Shown here: in pieces, positions 1 through 5,967 of the stretch
Numbering within the stretch: position 1 is the first letter of the stretch
Layout: each line of letters opens with the position of its first letter
Origin: Chloroflexota bacterium
GTDB lineage: Bacteria; Chloroflexota; Dehalococcoidia; Bin125
Assembly: GCA_026705105.1 (NCBI GenBank)
Contig: JAPPBK010000008.1
Location: forward strand, 1 to 8,594
DNA: 8,594 bases
Reading direction: 5' to 3'
Notes under the pieces: generated by a model
Databases searched by the model: none
What the model was told of the DNA's origin: nothing
Seen by the model: the letters and a program-made list of their open reading frames with translations, nothing else
Program-made: the position numbers and the translations under genes

Positions 1-354
1 GATGTAGGTGTCGGAGCGGGGGATGTAGGCCTCGGGCTGGTAGTAGTCGTAGTAGGAGACGAAGTACTCGACCGCATTGTTGGGGAAGAAGTCGCGGAAC
101 TCGGTGCAGAGCTGGGCGGCGAGTGTCTTGTTGTGGGCCAGCACAAGGGTAGGCCGGTTGAGCTGCGACACCACGTTGGCCATGGTGAAGGTCTTGCCCG
201 AACCGGTGACGCCGAGCAGCGTCTGAGCCCGATGCCCGGCTTCCAGCCCCGCGACCAGCCGGTCGATTGCATAGGGTTGGTCGCCGGTCGGGTGATAGTC
301 GGCGCTGAGCTCAAAGCGCCTCGAGTTGCGGACGGGGGCGGAGACGGTGGTCAT
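1..354 (-). CDS. uvrB: UvrABC system protein B, N-terminal fragment (runs off the window edge)
   Basis: This is the first 118 codons of UvrB, the helicase-like damage-verification subunit of nucleotide excision repair, which takes over damaged DNA from UvrA and recruits UvrC. The frame is open to base 1, so the gene continues outside the window. Seen directly: the N-terminal motif FELSADYHPTGDQP (residues 14-27), the Walker A loop GVTGSGKT (48-55), the LAHNKTLAAQL segment (72-82) and the tyrosine-rich beta-hairpin region YYDYYQPEAYIP (101-112), whose aromatic residues in known UvrB insert between the DNA strands. The ATG at 354 is the only start between the in-frame stop at 394-396 and the conserved region. 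No clear ribosome-binding site precedes it. It starts 39 bases after the ruvA stop in the same direction, so it is probably co-transcribed. Identity is very secure. Confidence 0.96.
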   Translation of the reverse strand, partial: MTTVSAPVRNSRRFELSADYHPTGDQPYAIDRLVAGLEAGHRAQTLLGVTGSGKTFTMANVVSQLNRPTLVLAHNKTLAAQLCTEFRDFFPNNAVEYFVSYYDYYQPEAYIPRSDTYI

Positions 355-393
355 GCCATCGAGGGTAACGCGATCCGGACCGATTACGGACGA

Positions 394-1047
394 CTACGGA
401 GCCGTGCCGATGTGTTCGAGGACGGCGCGGAGGAGTTCTTCCGTGGTCTCGGGCGGGTCGAGGTCAGGCGCGCCGAGGACGGCGGCGATCCAGCGGTCGG
501 CGTCGCGCCGCGTGTAGCCGAGGCCGACGAGGGCCTCGGATGCGTCTTCGGCGATGGCGTCGGTGGGCCGCAGCGGGCGGCGCGCCCTCGTGTCGAATCC
601 CTCGTCGACCAGCATCGCTTCCTCGATCACCTTGCCCTTGAGGTCGGCGATGATCCGGTCGGCCTGGCGGGTGCCGATGCCGGGGAGCTGAGTGAGGGTG
701 CGGCGGTCCTCGGCCTCGATCGCCTGAGCGATGGTGGAGACTGAGGCGGCCAGGGCCTGTTGCGCTTTGGCCACGCCCATCTGGGGCACGCCGATCAGCT
801 TACGGAAGAAGTCGCGCTCGGTTTGGCGGAGGAAGCCAATCAGCACCGGGACCGGAGCGCGGTCGGGGACGTGGTAGTGGGTGTACAGGTCGAGGATGTC
901 GGGTCGAGAGTCCTCGAGCGCGAGCCAGACGGCGGTGGGCAGGAGGACCTCGTAGACGAGGCCGCCGGCCTCGGAACCGGTGTCGATCTCGACGCTCTGG
1001 CGGTCGTCGTGCCAGTCGACGGCGCGGCCGCGGATGCGGGAGATCAT
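394..1047 (-). CDS. ruvA: Holliday junction branch-migration protein RuvA
   Basis: RuvA binds four-way Holliday junctions and loads the RuvB motor for branch migration. At 217 residues it is slightly longer than the usual 190-205. Domain I (about 1-72) starts MISRIRGRAV and ends LIGF. Domain II (about 80-145) has a divergent first helix-hairpin-helix, LIGVPQMGVAKA (84-95), and a canonical second one, LPGIGTRQADRIIADLKGK (121-139). Domain III (about 165-215) contains EALVGLGYTRRDAD, the RuvB-contacting three-helix bundle in known RuvA. The acidic-pin position, ED in E. coli, reads DR (62-63) by eye alignment. The start codon overlaps the ruvC stop (ATGA) and has a strong GGAGGT ribosome-binding site, implying translational coupling. 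The next gene is uvrB rather than ruvB. The family call is secure; the divergence of the first hairpin is my reading. Confidence 0.93.
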   Translation of the reverse strand: MISRIRGRAVDWHDDRQSVEIDTGSEAGGLVYEVLLPTAVWLALEDSRPDILDLYTHYHVPDRAPVPVLIGFLRQTERDFFRKLIGVPQMGVAKAQQALAASVSTIAQAIEAEDRRTLTQLPGIGTRQADRIIADLKGKVIEEAMLVDEGFDTRARRPLRPTDAIAEDASEALVGLGYTRRDADRWIAAVLGAPDLDPPETTEELLRAVLEHIGTAP

Positions 1048-1538
1048 CGGACCTCCGCAAGCTTGGCGGCGGGCGACATCAGGTGATGGCAGAAGGCGAC
1101 GGCGAGTGCGTCGGCGGCGTCGGCGGGTGCGTGCAGTTCGGCCAGTCCCAGCCGTGTGGCGAGCGCCTGCTTGACGGCCGCCTTGTCGGCGGACCCGAGC
1201 CCGGCGACGGCCTGTTTGACCTGGCGGGGCGGATACTCGTGGACGGAGACGGCGGCGGCGGCGGCAGCGATCATGGCGGCGGCCTGGGCCTGTCCCAGCA
1301 GAACGGCGGTCTTAACGTTGCGGTGGTTGAAGGGCCGCTCGATCGCGACGGCGTCTGGATTGTGGCGCTCAAGCAGCTCGCGGACCCCGGTGGTGATGAC
1401 GTGCAGCCGCTCGGCCAGCGACGTGTCGGGCGGGCGGATTGTTCCCCAGCGCAGGTTGGCGGCGCCGTCCGGCGTAATCTCCAGCAGTCCCCAACCGGTG
1501 GTGTTGAGGCCGGGGTCGACGCCGAGGATGCGTGTCAT
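1044..1538 (-). CDS. ruvC: Holliday junction resolvase RuvC
   Basis: RuvC is the dimeric, metal-dependent endonuclease that cuts Holliday junctions symmetrically at the end of recombination. Its length of 164 residues is typical. The RNase H-like fold begins with ILGVDPGLNTTGWG (4-17), which supplies the first catalytic Asp (D8). The second acidic residue is E67 in AIERPF, and the last two are D140 and D143 in the motif ADAADALAVA. These match the four catalytic acidic residues of E. coli RuvC (D7, E66, D138, D141), so the enzyme looks active. The segment PRQVKQAVAGLGSADKAAV (104-122) is the conserved DNA-contact region. The gene begins 9 bases after the yebC stop and overlaps ruvA by 4 bases. 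The order yebC-ruvC-ruvA is widespread in bacteria. No strong ribosome-binding site is visible, but the start is fixed by the conserved N-terminus. Confidence 0.96.
   Translation of the reverse strand: MTRILGVDPGLNTTGWGLLEITPDGAANLRWGTIRPPDTSLAERLHVITTGVRELLERHNPDAVAIERPFNHRNVKTAVLLGQAQAAAMIAAAAAAVSVHEYPPRQVKQAVAGLGSADKAAVKQALATRLGLAELHAPADAADALAVAFCHHLMSPAAKLAEVR
1051..1056 (-). promoter_or_regulatory. Ribosome-binding site of ruvA
   Basis: GGAGGT lies 3 bases ahead of the ruvA ATG and inside the last codons of ruvC. It is the strongest Shine-Dalgarno match seen in the window. It supports the 1047 start and fits reinitiation by ribosomes finishing ruvC. Confidence 0.75.
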
Positions 1539-1547
1539 GAGTCGAGT

Positions 1548-2294
1548 CTACGCCTCGACGAGGGCGGCGTCGGGGAAGTCGGCGTTGGTAAAGACGCGCT
1601 GGACATCGTCGAGGTCTTCGAGCGAGTCGATCAGGCGCAGCAGCTTGGCCGCCTGGTCGGTGTCGACGGGGACGGTGTTCGTGGCGCGCATGACCACTTC
1701 GGCGGAGGCAACCGGCGCGCCCAGCTCTTCGACCGCCGTGCGAGCCGATTCGAGGTCGGAGGGCGCGGTGATCACTTCGACCAGGCCCTCGTCGACGGCG
1801 ACGTCCTCGGCCCCGCCGTCGATGGCGGCGAGCGCGATGTCGTCGGGATCGACGGTCTCGTCGACATCAATGGCGATCACGCCCTTTTGCTCGAAGAGCC
1901 AGGCGACGGCGCCCGACTCGGCCATGCCGGTGCCGGCCCGGGTCAGGGTGGCGCGGACCTCGGCGACGGTGCGATTGCGGTTGTCGGTCAGGGAATCGAT
2001 CAGCAAGGCTGCGCCGCCTGGGCCGTAGGCCTCGTAGCGGATCTGATCGAGCTGCGAGCCGTCGGCGCCGCCCGATGCGCGCTCGATGGCGCGGTCGATG
2101 TTGGCGTTGGGCATGTTCGACGCCTTGGCCCGCTCGACCGCGAGCCGGAGGGCGGAGTTCTCTTCGATCTTGGGACCGCCTGAGCGGACGGCGACGGCGA
2201 TCTCGCGTCCCAGCTTGGTAAACAGCTGACCGCGCTTGGCGTCCGTGACGCCTTTCTTCCGCTTGATCTGCGCCCACTTGGAATGGCCGGCCAT
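1548..2294 (-). CDS. yebC: YebC/PmpR/TACO1 family protein
   Basis: A member of the YebC/TACO1 family. Family members have been described as DNA-binding transcriptional regulators (PmpR type) and, more recently, as ribosome-associated factors that help translate proline-rich stretches, so the exact role here is open. At 248 residues it has the usual length. The signature MAGHSKWAQIKRKKG (1-15) is followed by DAKRGQLFTKLGREI (18-32), the helical N-terminal domain and NMPNANIDRAIERA (60-73). The mid domain has RYEAYGPGGAALLI and DNRNRTVAEVR. The C-terminal end has the diagnostic LEDLDDVQRVFTNADF. The start is fixed by the near-universal MAGHSKW and by a GGGAG site 7 bases upstream. It lies between surE and ruvC on the same strand; yebC next to ruvC is a common arrangement. 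Nothing looks broken. Confidence 0.95.
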   Translation of the reverse strand: MAGHSKWAQIKRKKGVTDAKRGQLFTKLGREIAVAVRSGGPKIEENSALRLAVERAKASNMPNANIDRAIERASGGADGSQLDQIRYEAYGPGGAALLIDSLTDNRNRTVAEVRATLTRAGTGMAESGAVAWLFEQKGVIAIDVDETVDPDDIALAAIDGGAEDVAVDEGLVEVITAPSDLESARTAVEELGAPVASAEVVMRATNTVPVDTDQAAKLLRLIDSLEDLDDVQRVFTNADFPDAALVEA

Positions 2295-2301
2295 GCTCGA
2301 A

Positions 2302-2306
2302 CTCCC
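2302..2306 (-). promoter_or_regulatory. Ribosome-binding site of yebC
   Basis: GGGAG with a 7-base spacer to the yebC ATG, in the 42-base gap after surE. The good spacing supports independent translation initiation and the chosen start. Confidence 0.6.
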
Positions 2307-2336
2307 GTGCGTGCCAGAGTCCCGAGGCGGGGAGGC

Positions 2337-3125
2337 TCAGTCTATCGCGCCGCCTAGCAGACCGTTGGCGTCGCCGAGGATGCCGGCCGCCTCGGTCAGC
2401 CTGGCATGGAAGGTGAGATCGTTGTGTAGCGGCGTGACGGTAACCGAGCCCTCGAGGATGGCAGCGACATCGGTGTCGGCGGCGATCTCGGCGCCGGGAC
2501 GGAGGACGAGCTGACGGTGGGTTGCGCCGTGCTCGTCGATGCGGTCGATGACGCGCGAGGGCGAGACGTCGGCGACGGGCACGACGCGAATGCCGTTGAA
2601 TTCGTTGAACGGCCGATCGGGCGCATTGACGTTGAGGAACTGGACCTGGCCGCTGGCCAGCAAGCGGGCGGCGATGCGCCCGGCCACCATCGCGGCGTCG
2701 CGCAGGTGATTCTCCTCGAACGACCAGAGCGAGGCGGCCACGCTGGGCAGGTTGCGCAGATAGCCCTGCATCGCGGCCATGACGGTGCCGGAGTGGAGGA
2801 TGTCGCGGCCGACGTTGGGTCCGGGATTGACGCCAGAGACGATCATGTCGATGTGTCGCGGCGCGAGGTGACGGATGCCGTGGAGCACGGCATCGGTCGG
2901 AGTGCCGTTGACCTGCCAGGCATCGACACCATCCAACTGCGAGTGGGCTCGCTCGGTCTCCAGGTCCCGCCGCAGCGTGACCGACGCGGACATGCCGGAC
3001 TGGTTGAAGGCGGGCGCCACGACCAGGACATCGGCGAAGTCGGAGACCGCCTCGGCCAGATGCCAGAGGCCCGGCGCCTCGATTCCATCGTCGTTGGTGG
3101 CGAGCACCAGGGGTCTTTCGGTCAT
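2337..3125 (-). CDS. surE: 5'/3'-nucleotidase (survival protein) SurE
   Basis: SurE is a metal-dependent phosphatase that removes phosphate from nucleoside 5'- and 3'-monophosphates and some polyphosphates. Its length of 262 residues is normal. The metal site is visible: D12 and D13 in the motif LATNDDGIEAPGL (8-20), S43 in the NQSGMSAS loop (41-48), and N100 in SGVNPGPNVGRDILHSGTV (97-115). NGTPTDAV (73-80) is also a conserved family segment. The C-terminal region carrying TDVAAILEGSVTVTPL corresponds to the usual SurE end that reads TD..A...G.VS.TPL. The gene starts 12 bases after the S58 peptidase stop, with no obvious ribosome-binding site, and is followed by yebC after 42 bases. SurE is often a stress or stationary-phase housekeeping enzyme; here it bridges the metabolic trio and the repair genes. 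Confidence 0.95.
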   Translation of the reverse strand: MTERPLVLATNDDGIEAPGLWHLAEAVSDFADVLVVAPAFNQSGMSASVTLRRDLETERAHSQLDGVDAWQVNGTPTDAVLHGIRHLAPRHIDMIVSGVNPGPNVGRDILHSGTVMAAMQGYLRNLPSVAASLWSFEENHLRDAAMVAGRIAARLLASGQVQFLNVNAPDRPFNEFNGIRVVPVADVSPSRVIDRIDEHGATHRQLVLRPGAEIAADTDVAAILEGSVTVTPLHNDLTFHARLTEAAGILGDANGLLGGAID

Positions 3126-3137
3126 GGTGGGAGCGTA

Positions 3138-4187
3138 TCAGCCGATCTGGCCGGTCCCGAGCCACTCCGCGACCGAGGGGACGCCGGCAAGCGATGTTGC
3201 TTCGCGCACGCTGCGCAGGGTGGCCGTCGCGACGGCCTCGACGGCCATGACGCCGGTGAGCGTAAGCATCGCGGGGATGCTCGTCACGTCGACTTCGCCC
3301 GTGGCGAGTGTGAAGACGGTGTCGCCGTCGCCGGGGGTGAAGACGGGATTGATAGTTCGCGCGAGTCCGGCTGAACCCATGATTGCGACTCGCTTGGCCG
3401 TGCCCTTATGCAGTTTGGCGTTCGTGGCGATCACGACCAGCGTGGTGTTCGTCCCGGGCCTATCGCTGCTGAAGCTGGGACGCGATTGCTGGAGTTCCTC
3501 GAACTCCGCCAGAGAGCGGTCGAGCAGCAGCCGAGCGGAGCGTGACATCTCACCGGGCTGTGCAGCGCGAGAACCGGCGGCCAGTTCGCCGGTCGCAGGA
3601 TCGACGATGTCGCCGACGGAGTTGGTCGCGACCAGCGCCCCGACGACCAGACCGGACTCGTGAACCAGCGAAGCGCTGCCGACGCCGCCCTTGAGCAACG
3701 TATCCGGACGCCCGGCCTTGGCCACCGTGCAGCCGGTTCCGACGCCAACGGTCCCCTGTTCCAGCTGCCCGCTCGACGCAGTTGACGCGGCTGTGTAGCC
3801 GCTGTTGCCCGATGGATGCACGGCGTTGCCAATGGCCAGGTCGAAGACGACGGCGCCCATGACCAGGGGCAGCGGCTCCAGTTCTGGCATCAGCGGCAGG
3901 CCGACGCTGGACTCCTTGAGGTAGCGGCGCACGCCTTCAGCGGCGTCGAGTCCGATGGTGCTGCCGCCGGTGAGGAGCACGGCGTGCACCTCTTGTATCG
4001 CGTTCTCGGCGACCGCGAGGTCGGTGTCGAGCGTGCCCGGCGCGCCGCCCGGCTGGAAGACGCCCGGCGTCGCGCCGGCGCGGGCGAGGACGACGGTGCA
4101 ACCGGTGGCGTTGGGCAGATCGGTGTCGTGGCCGACCTCAATGCCGGGCACGTCGGTGATTGCGTCGTTGGGTCCCGGCTCAGCCAT
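3138..4187 (-). CDS. S58/P1 (DmpA/NylC-type) self-processing aminopeptidase or amidase
   Basis: A 349-residue member of the peptidase S58/P1 family, N-terminal-nucleophile hydrolases that include the D-aminopeptidase DmpA, beta-peptidyl aminopeptidase BapA and the nylon-oligomer hydrolase NylC. Substrates in the family are amides of small or unusual amino acids; the one here cannot be read from sequence. Seen: the N-terminal signature DAITDVPGIEVGHDTD (8-23), LLTGGSTIGLDAAEGVRRYL (71-90), the substrate-pocket stretch LLKGGVGSAS (164-173) and ATNSVGDI (187-194). GTNTTLVVIATNAKL (245-259) is the probable autocleavage site: by analogy to NylC the chain should split between N247 and T248, giving subunits of about 247 and 102 residues with T248 as nucleophile. 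GDGDTVF (286-292) matches the conserved Asp pair of NylC. No signal peptide is seen, so it is likely cytoplasmic. It starts 5 bases after the nitrilase stop, suggesting co-expression. Confidence 0.9.
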   Translation of the reverse strand: MAEPGPNDAITDVPGIEVGHDTDLPNATGCTVVLARAGATPGVFQPGGAPGTLDTDLAVAENAIQEVHAVLLTGGSTIGLDAAEGVRRYLKESSVGLPLMPELEPLPLVMGAVVFDLAIGNAVHPSGNSGYTAASTASSGQLEQGTVGVGTGCTVAKAGRPDTLLKGGVGSASLVHESGLVVGALVATNSVGDIVDPATGELAAGSRAAQPGEMSRSARLLLDRSLAEFEELQQSRPSFSSDRPGTNTTLVVIATNAKLHKGTAKRVAIMGSAGLARTINPVFTPGDGDTVFTLATGEVDVTSIPAMLTLTGVMAVEAVATATLRSVREATSLAGVPSVAEWLGTGQIG

Positions 4188-4192
4188 TGGGA

Positions 4193-5110
4193 TTAGTCAT
4201 CGATCACGACCGGCGGTTTGGGCCGCTTGTCCCAGTGGAGCTGGAACACGTCGGGACGAGCGTAGTGTCCGGCCGAGTCGACCCAGCGCTTGGACTCGAT
4301 CGTGGCATTGAGGTCAATCTCGGCGTAGATGATCGTCTCCCGATCGGTGACCGGCTCGACCAGGTACTTGCCGCCCGGTGCGATGATCGCGGAGCCGCCC
4401 GAGGCGTGCCAGAACGGCTCCTCGGCCAATGGCGTGCCGGAAGGCAAGAGGTCGGGCGACATCGTCTCGCGAGCGACGATCACATGGCAGGCGTTCTCGT
4501 AAGCGAGGTGCCGCGTGGCGGCGTCGATCACCGGATCGAGCTGTTCCCAACCCGGCCAGACTGAGGCGTGGACCTGGATGCCGAGCGTCGAGAGCGCATA
4601 ACGGGCGGGGGCCATTTGATGTTCGTAGCAGATCAGGCCGCCCAGACGACCAGTATCCGTGTCGTAGACATCGAGGTCAGAGCCGTCGCCGTATCCCCAG
4701 ATCAAGCGTTCGGAGAGGGTCGGCACGAGCTTGCGGTGCTTGCCCAGCAGCGCGCCGTCGGGACCAATGTAGGCGAGCGTGTTGTAGATCGTGCCGGCCT
4801 GCGGCTCGCGCTCGTTGACGCCGATCACGACGTGAGCACTCGCGTCGGCAGCGGCCTGGGCAATGCGGCTCCAGTCGTCGCCGGGGATCGAAATGCTGTG
4901 CTCGAAGGTGCGACTGTAGAGCTCGGTGAAGGCCTGGCGATGCGTCGACTGTCCGTGGTAGTAGGGATAGGAGGGAATCCAGGTCTCGGGAAAGACGATC
5001 AGACTCGCGCCCTCTCGACCGGCCTCCTCGATCGCGGCGACGGCGTTGTCGACTCCCTGCTCGCGCGTCAATCCGGGGGCGCGTTGGACGGCGGCGGCGA
5101 GATAGGTCAT
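4193..5110 (-). CDS. Nitrilase-type carbon-nitrogen hydrolase
   Basis: A 305-residue nitrilase-superfamily enzyme, closest by motif to true nitrilases (branch 1), which convert nitriles to carboxylates and ammonia. The catalytic set is complete: E42 in the motif VFPETWIPSYPYY (39-51), K127 in GKHRKLVPT (123-131), a second Glu at E134 in SERLIWGYGDGS (133-144), and the nucleophile C161 in GGLICYEHQMAPARYAL (157-173). In branch-1 nitrilases the residue after the Cys is usually Trp; here it is Tyr162. The extended WGYGDGSDL and GIQVHASVWPGWE segments also match nitrilases rather than amidases or NAD synthetase domains. There is no signal peptide, so it is probably cytoplasmic and oligomeric. It starts 3 bases after the SDR stop and ends 5 bases before the S58 gene. 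Whether the natural substrate is a nitrile, cyanide or an amide cannot be told from sequence. Confidence 0.92.
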   Translation of the reverse strand: MTYLAAAVQRAPGLTREQGVDNAVAAIEEAGREGASLIVFPETWIPSYPYYHGQSTHRQAFTELYSRTFEHSISIPGDDWSRIAQAAADASAHVVIGVNEREPQAGTIYNTLAYIGPDGALLGKHRKLVPTLSERLIWGYGDGSDLDVYDTDTGRLGGLICYEHQMAPARYALSTLGIQVHASVWPGWEQLDPVIDAATRHLAYENACHVIVARETMSPDLLPSGTPLAEEPFWHASGGSAIIAPGGKYLVEPVTDRETIIYAEIDLNATIESKRWVDSAGHYARPDVFQLHWDKRPKPPVVIDD

Positions 5111-5113
5111 GGC

Positions 5114-5902
5114 TTACCTCGGATCGAGCGACCAGAGGCCGTAGCCGCCGGTCACGGGGACGACGGTGCCGGTAATGTAACTGGCCGCGTCGGAGAGCAG
5201 AAACGCGACCGCGCCGGCAACCTCGTCGTCGGCGCCCAGACGACGCATCGCGGTGTGCGCTTCGACGCGAGCGCGATACCAGCCGGGCATCGGCTCGGTA
5301 AGCGGCGTGTCGATGAAGGCCGGGGCAACGCAGTTGACGCGGATCGGGGCGGGAATCGAATGGGCCCACTCAGCCGCGAGCGTTTTGGTCATCGCCTCCA
5401 CGGCAGCGCGGGTCATCGAGTAGGCAGCCTGCCGCGGTAGTCCGAACTCCGCGCCGACGCTGGAGATGGTGACGATCGAACCGCCGCGTTCGGCGTCGAT
5501 CAGGCGGGCGGCGAAGTGGCGGGTGAGGAAGAAGGTGCCGCGCTGGTTGATGTTCTGGATCTGGTCGTAGTCCTCGGGCGTGATCCGCTCGCCACGCTGG
5601 AGGATCGGCGAGACGCCGGCGACGTTGACCAGGCCCGTGATTGGGCCGATCGTGTCTTCAATGTCGTCGAGCAGCGATTCGTGGTCCTCGATCGCCGAGA
5701 CGTCGGCGCGGAACGCCCAGGCCTGGCCGTTCTCCTCGCGGATGCCTTCGGCGACCTCTTCGACCTGGGCCACGGTGCGCGCCGTCACGGCAACCCGTGC
5801 ACCCATCTGCGCGATCAGCTCGGCCGCCGCGCGCCCGATCCCGCGTCCCGCACCGGAGACGAGCACAACCTGACCGTCGAGGGAGAACGGGGACTGGCTC
5901 AT
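5114..5902 (-). CDS. Short-chain dehydrogenase/reductase with Arg in place of catalytic Lys
   Basis: A classical-type SDR of 262 residues, an NAD(P)-dependent oxidoreductase of unknown substrate. The cofactor loop SGAGRGIG lies at 16-23. Arg42 after the second strand (TARTV) suggests preference for NADP(H). D67 binds the adenine side in relatives. The NNAG motif reads NVAG (93-96). The active-site Asn is N119 (NQRGTFF), Ser is S148 (ISSVG) and Tyr is Y161. The expected Lys of YxxxK is Arg165: the codons spell YSMTR, with a CGC codon, so a single-base error cannot explain it. The C-terminal end has the usual TGTVVPVTGGYGLW. A GAGG site 8 bases upstream supports the start, and no ATG or GTG lies in frame further up. 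It begins a tight three-gene cluster with the nitrilase and S58 genes. Activity may be lowered or altered; Arg might also substitute for Lys. Confidence 0.92.
   Translation of the reverse strand: MSQSPFSLDGQVVLVSGAGRGIGRAAAELIAQMGARVAVTARTVAQVEEVAEGIREENGQAWAFRADVSAIEDHESLLDDIEDTIGPITGLVNVAGVSPILQRGERITPEDYDQIQNINQRGTFFLTRHFAARLIDAERGGSIVTISSVGAEFGLPRQAAYSMTRAAVEAMTKTLAAEWAHSIPAPIRVNCVAPAFIDTPLTEPMPGWYRARVEAHTAMRRLGADDEVAGAVAFLLSDAASYITGTVVPVTGGYGLWSLDPR
5117..5120 (-). promoter_or_regulatory. Ribosome-binding site of the nitrilase gene, overlapping the SDR stop
   Basis: GAGG lies 6 bases before the nitrilase ATG and immediately precedes the last two bases of the SDR stop context (GAGGTAA). 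The site is built into the end of the SDR gene, which indicates translational coupling of the two. Confidence 0.65.
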
Positions 5903-5910
5903 GCTCGCTG

Positions 5911-5914
5911 CCTC
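5911..5914 (-). promoter_or_regulatory. Ribosome-binding site of the SDR gene
   Basis: GAGG lies 8 bases upstream of the SDR ATG at 5902, within the 65-base gap 5903-5967. That gap is the longest between two genes here and is the likeliest place for a promoter of the SDR-nitrilase-S58 trio. I could not see a convincing -35/-10 pair in it. Confidence 0.5.
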
Positions 5915-5967
5915 ACTTCCGAACGCATTGTCGACCTCATTGCCGAACCGTCGATGCGCCGGGGCGC

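Noticed and set aside
1083..2183. A 366-codon open frame on the plus strand
   Set aside because: It is antisense to ruvC and yebC, with Gly/Val/Asp-rich composition typical of the complement of GC-rich coding DNA.
2295..2336. Weak hairpin (CCCG-3-CGGG) in the surE-yebC gap, considered as a terminator or leader structure
   Set aside because: A 4-bp stem without a T-tract is not significant; the gap otherwise holds only the yebC ribosome-binding site.
1867..3165. A 432-codon open frame on the minus strand
   Set aside because: It lies across surE and yebC in another frame, is very Arg-rich and shows no motif. It is a high-GC shadow of the two real genes.
5956..5967. Short inverted repeat GCGCC-2-GGCGC just after the Cys4 gene stop, considered as a terminator
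   Set aside because: The stem is only 5 bp with a 2-base loop, and no T-run follows it in the direction of transcription. Such repeats are frequent by chance in GC-rich DNA.
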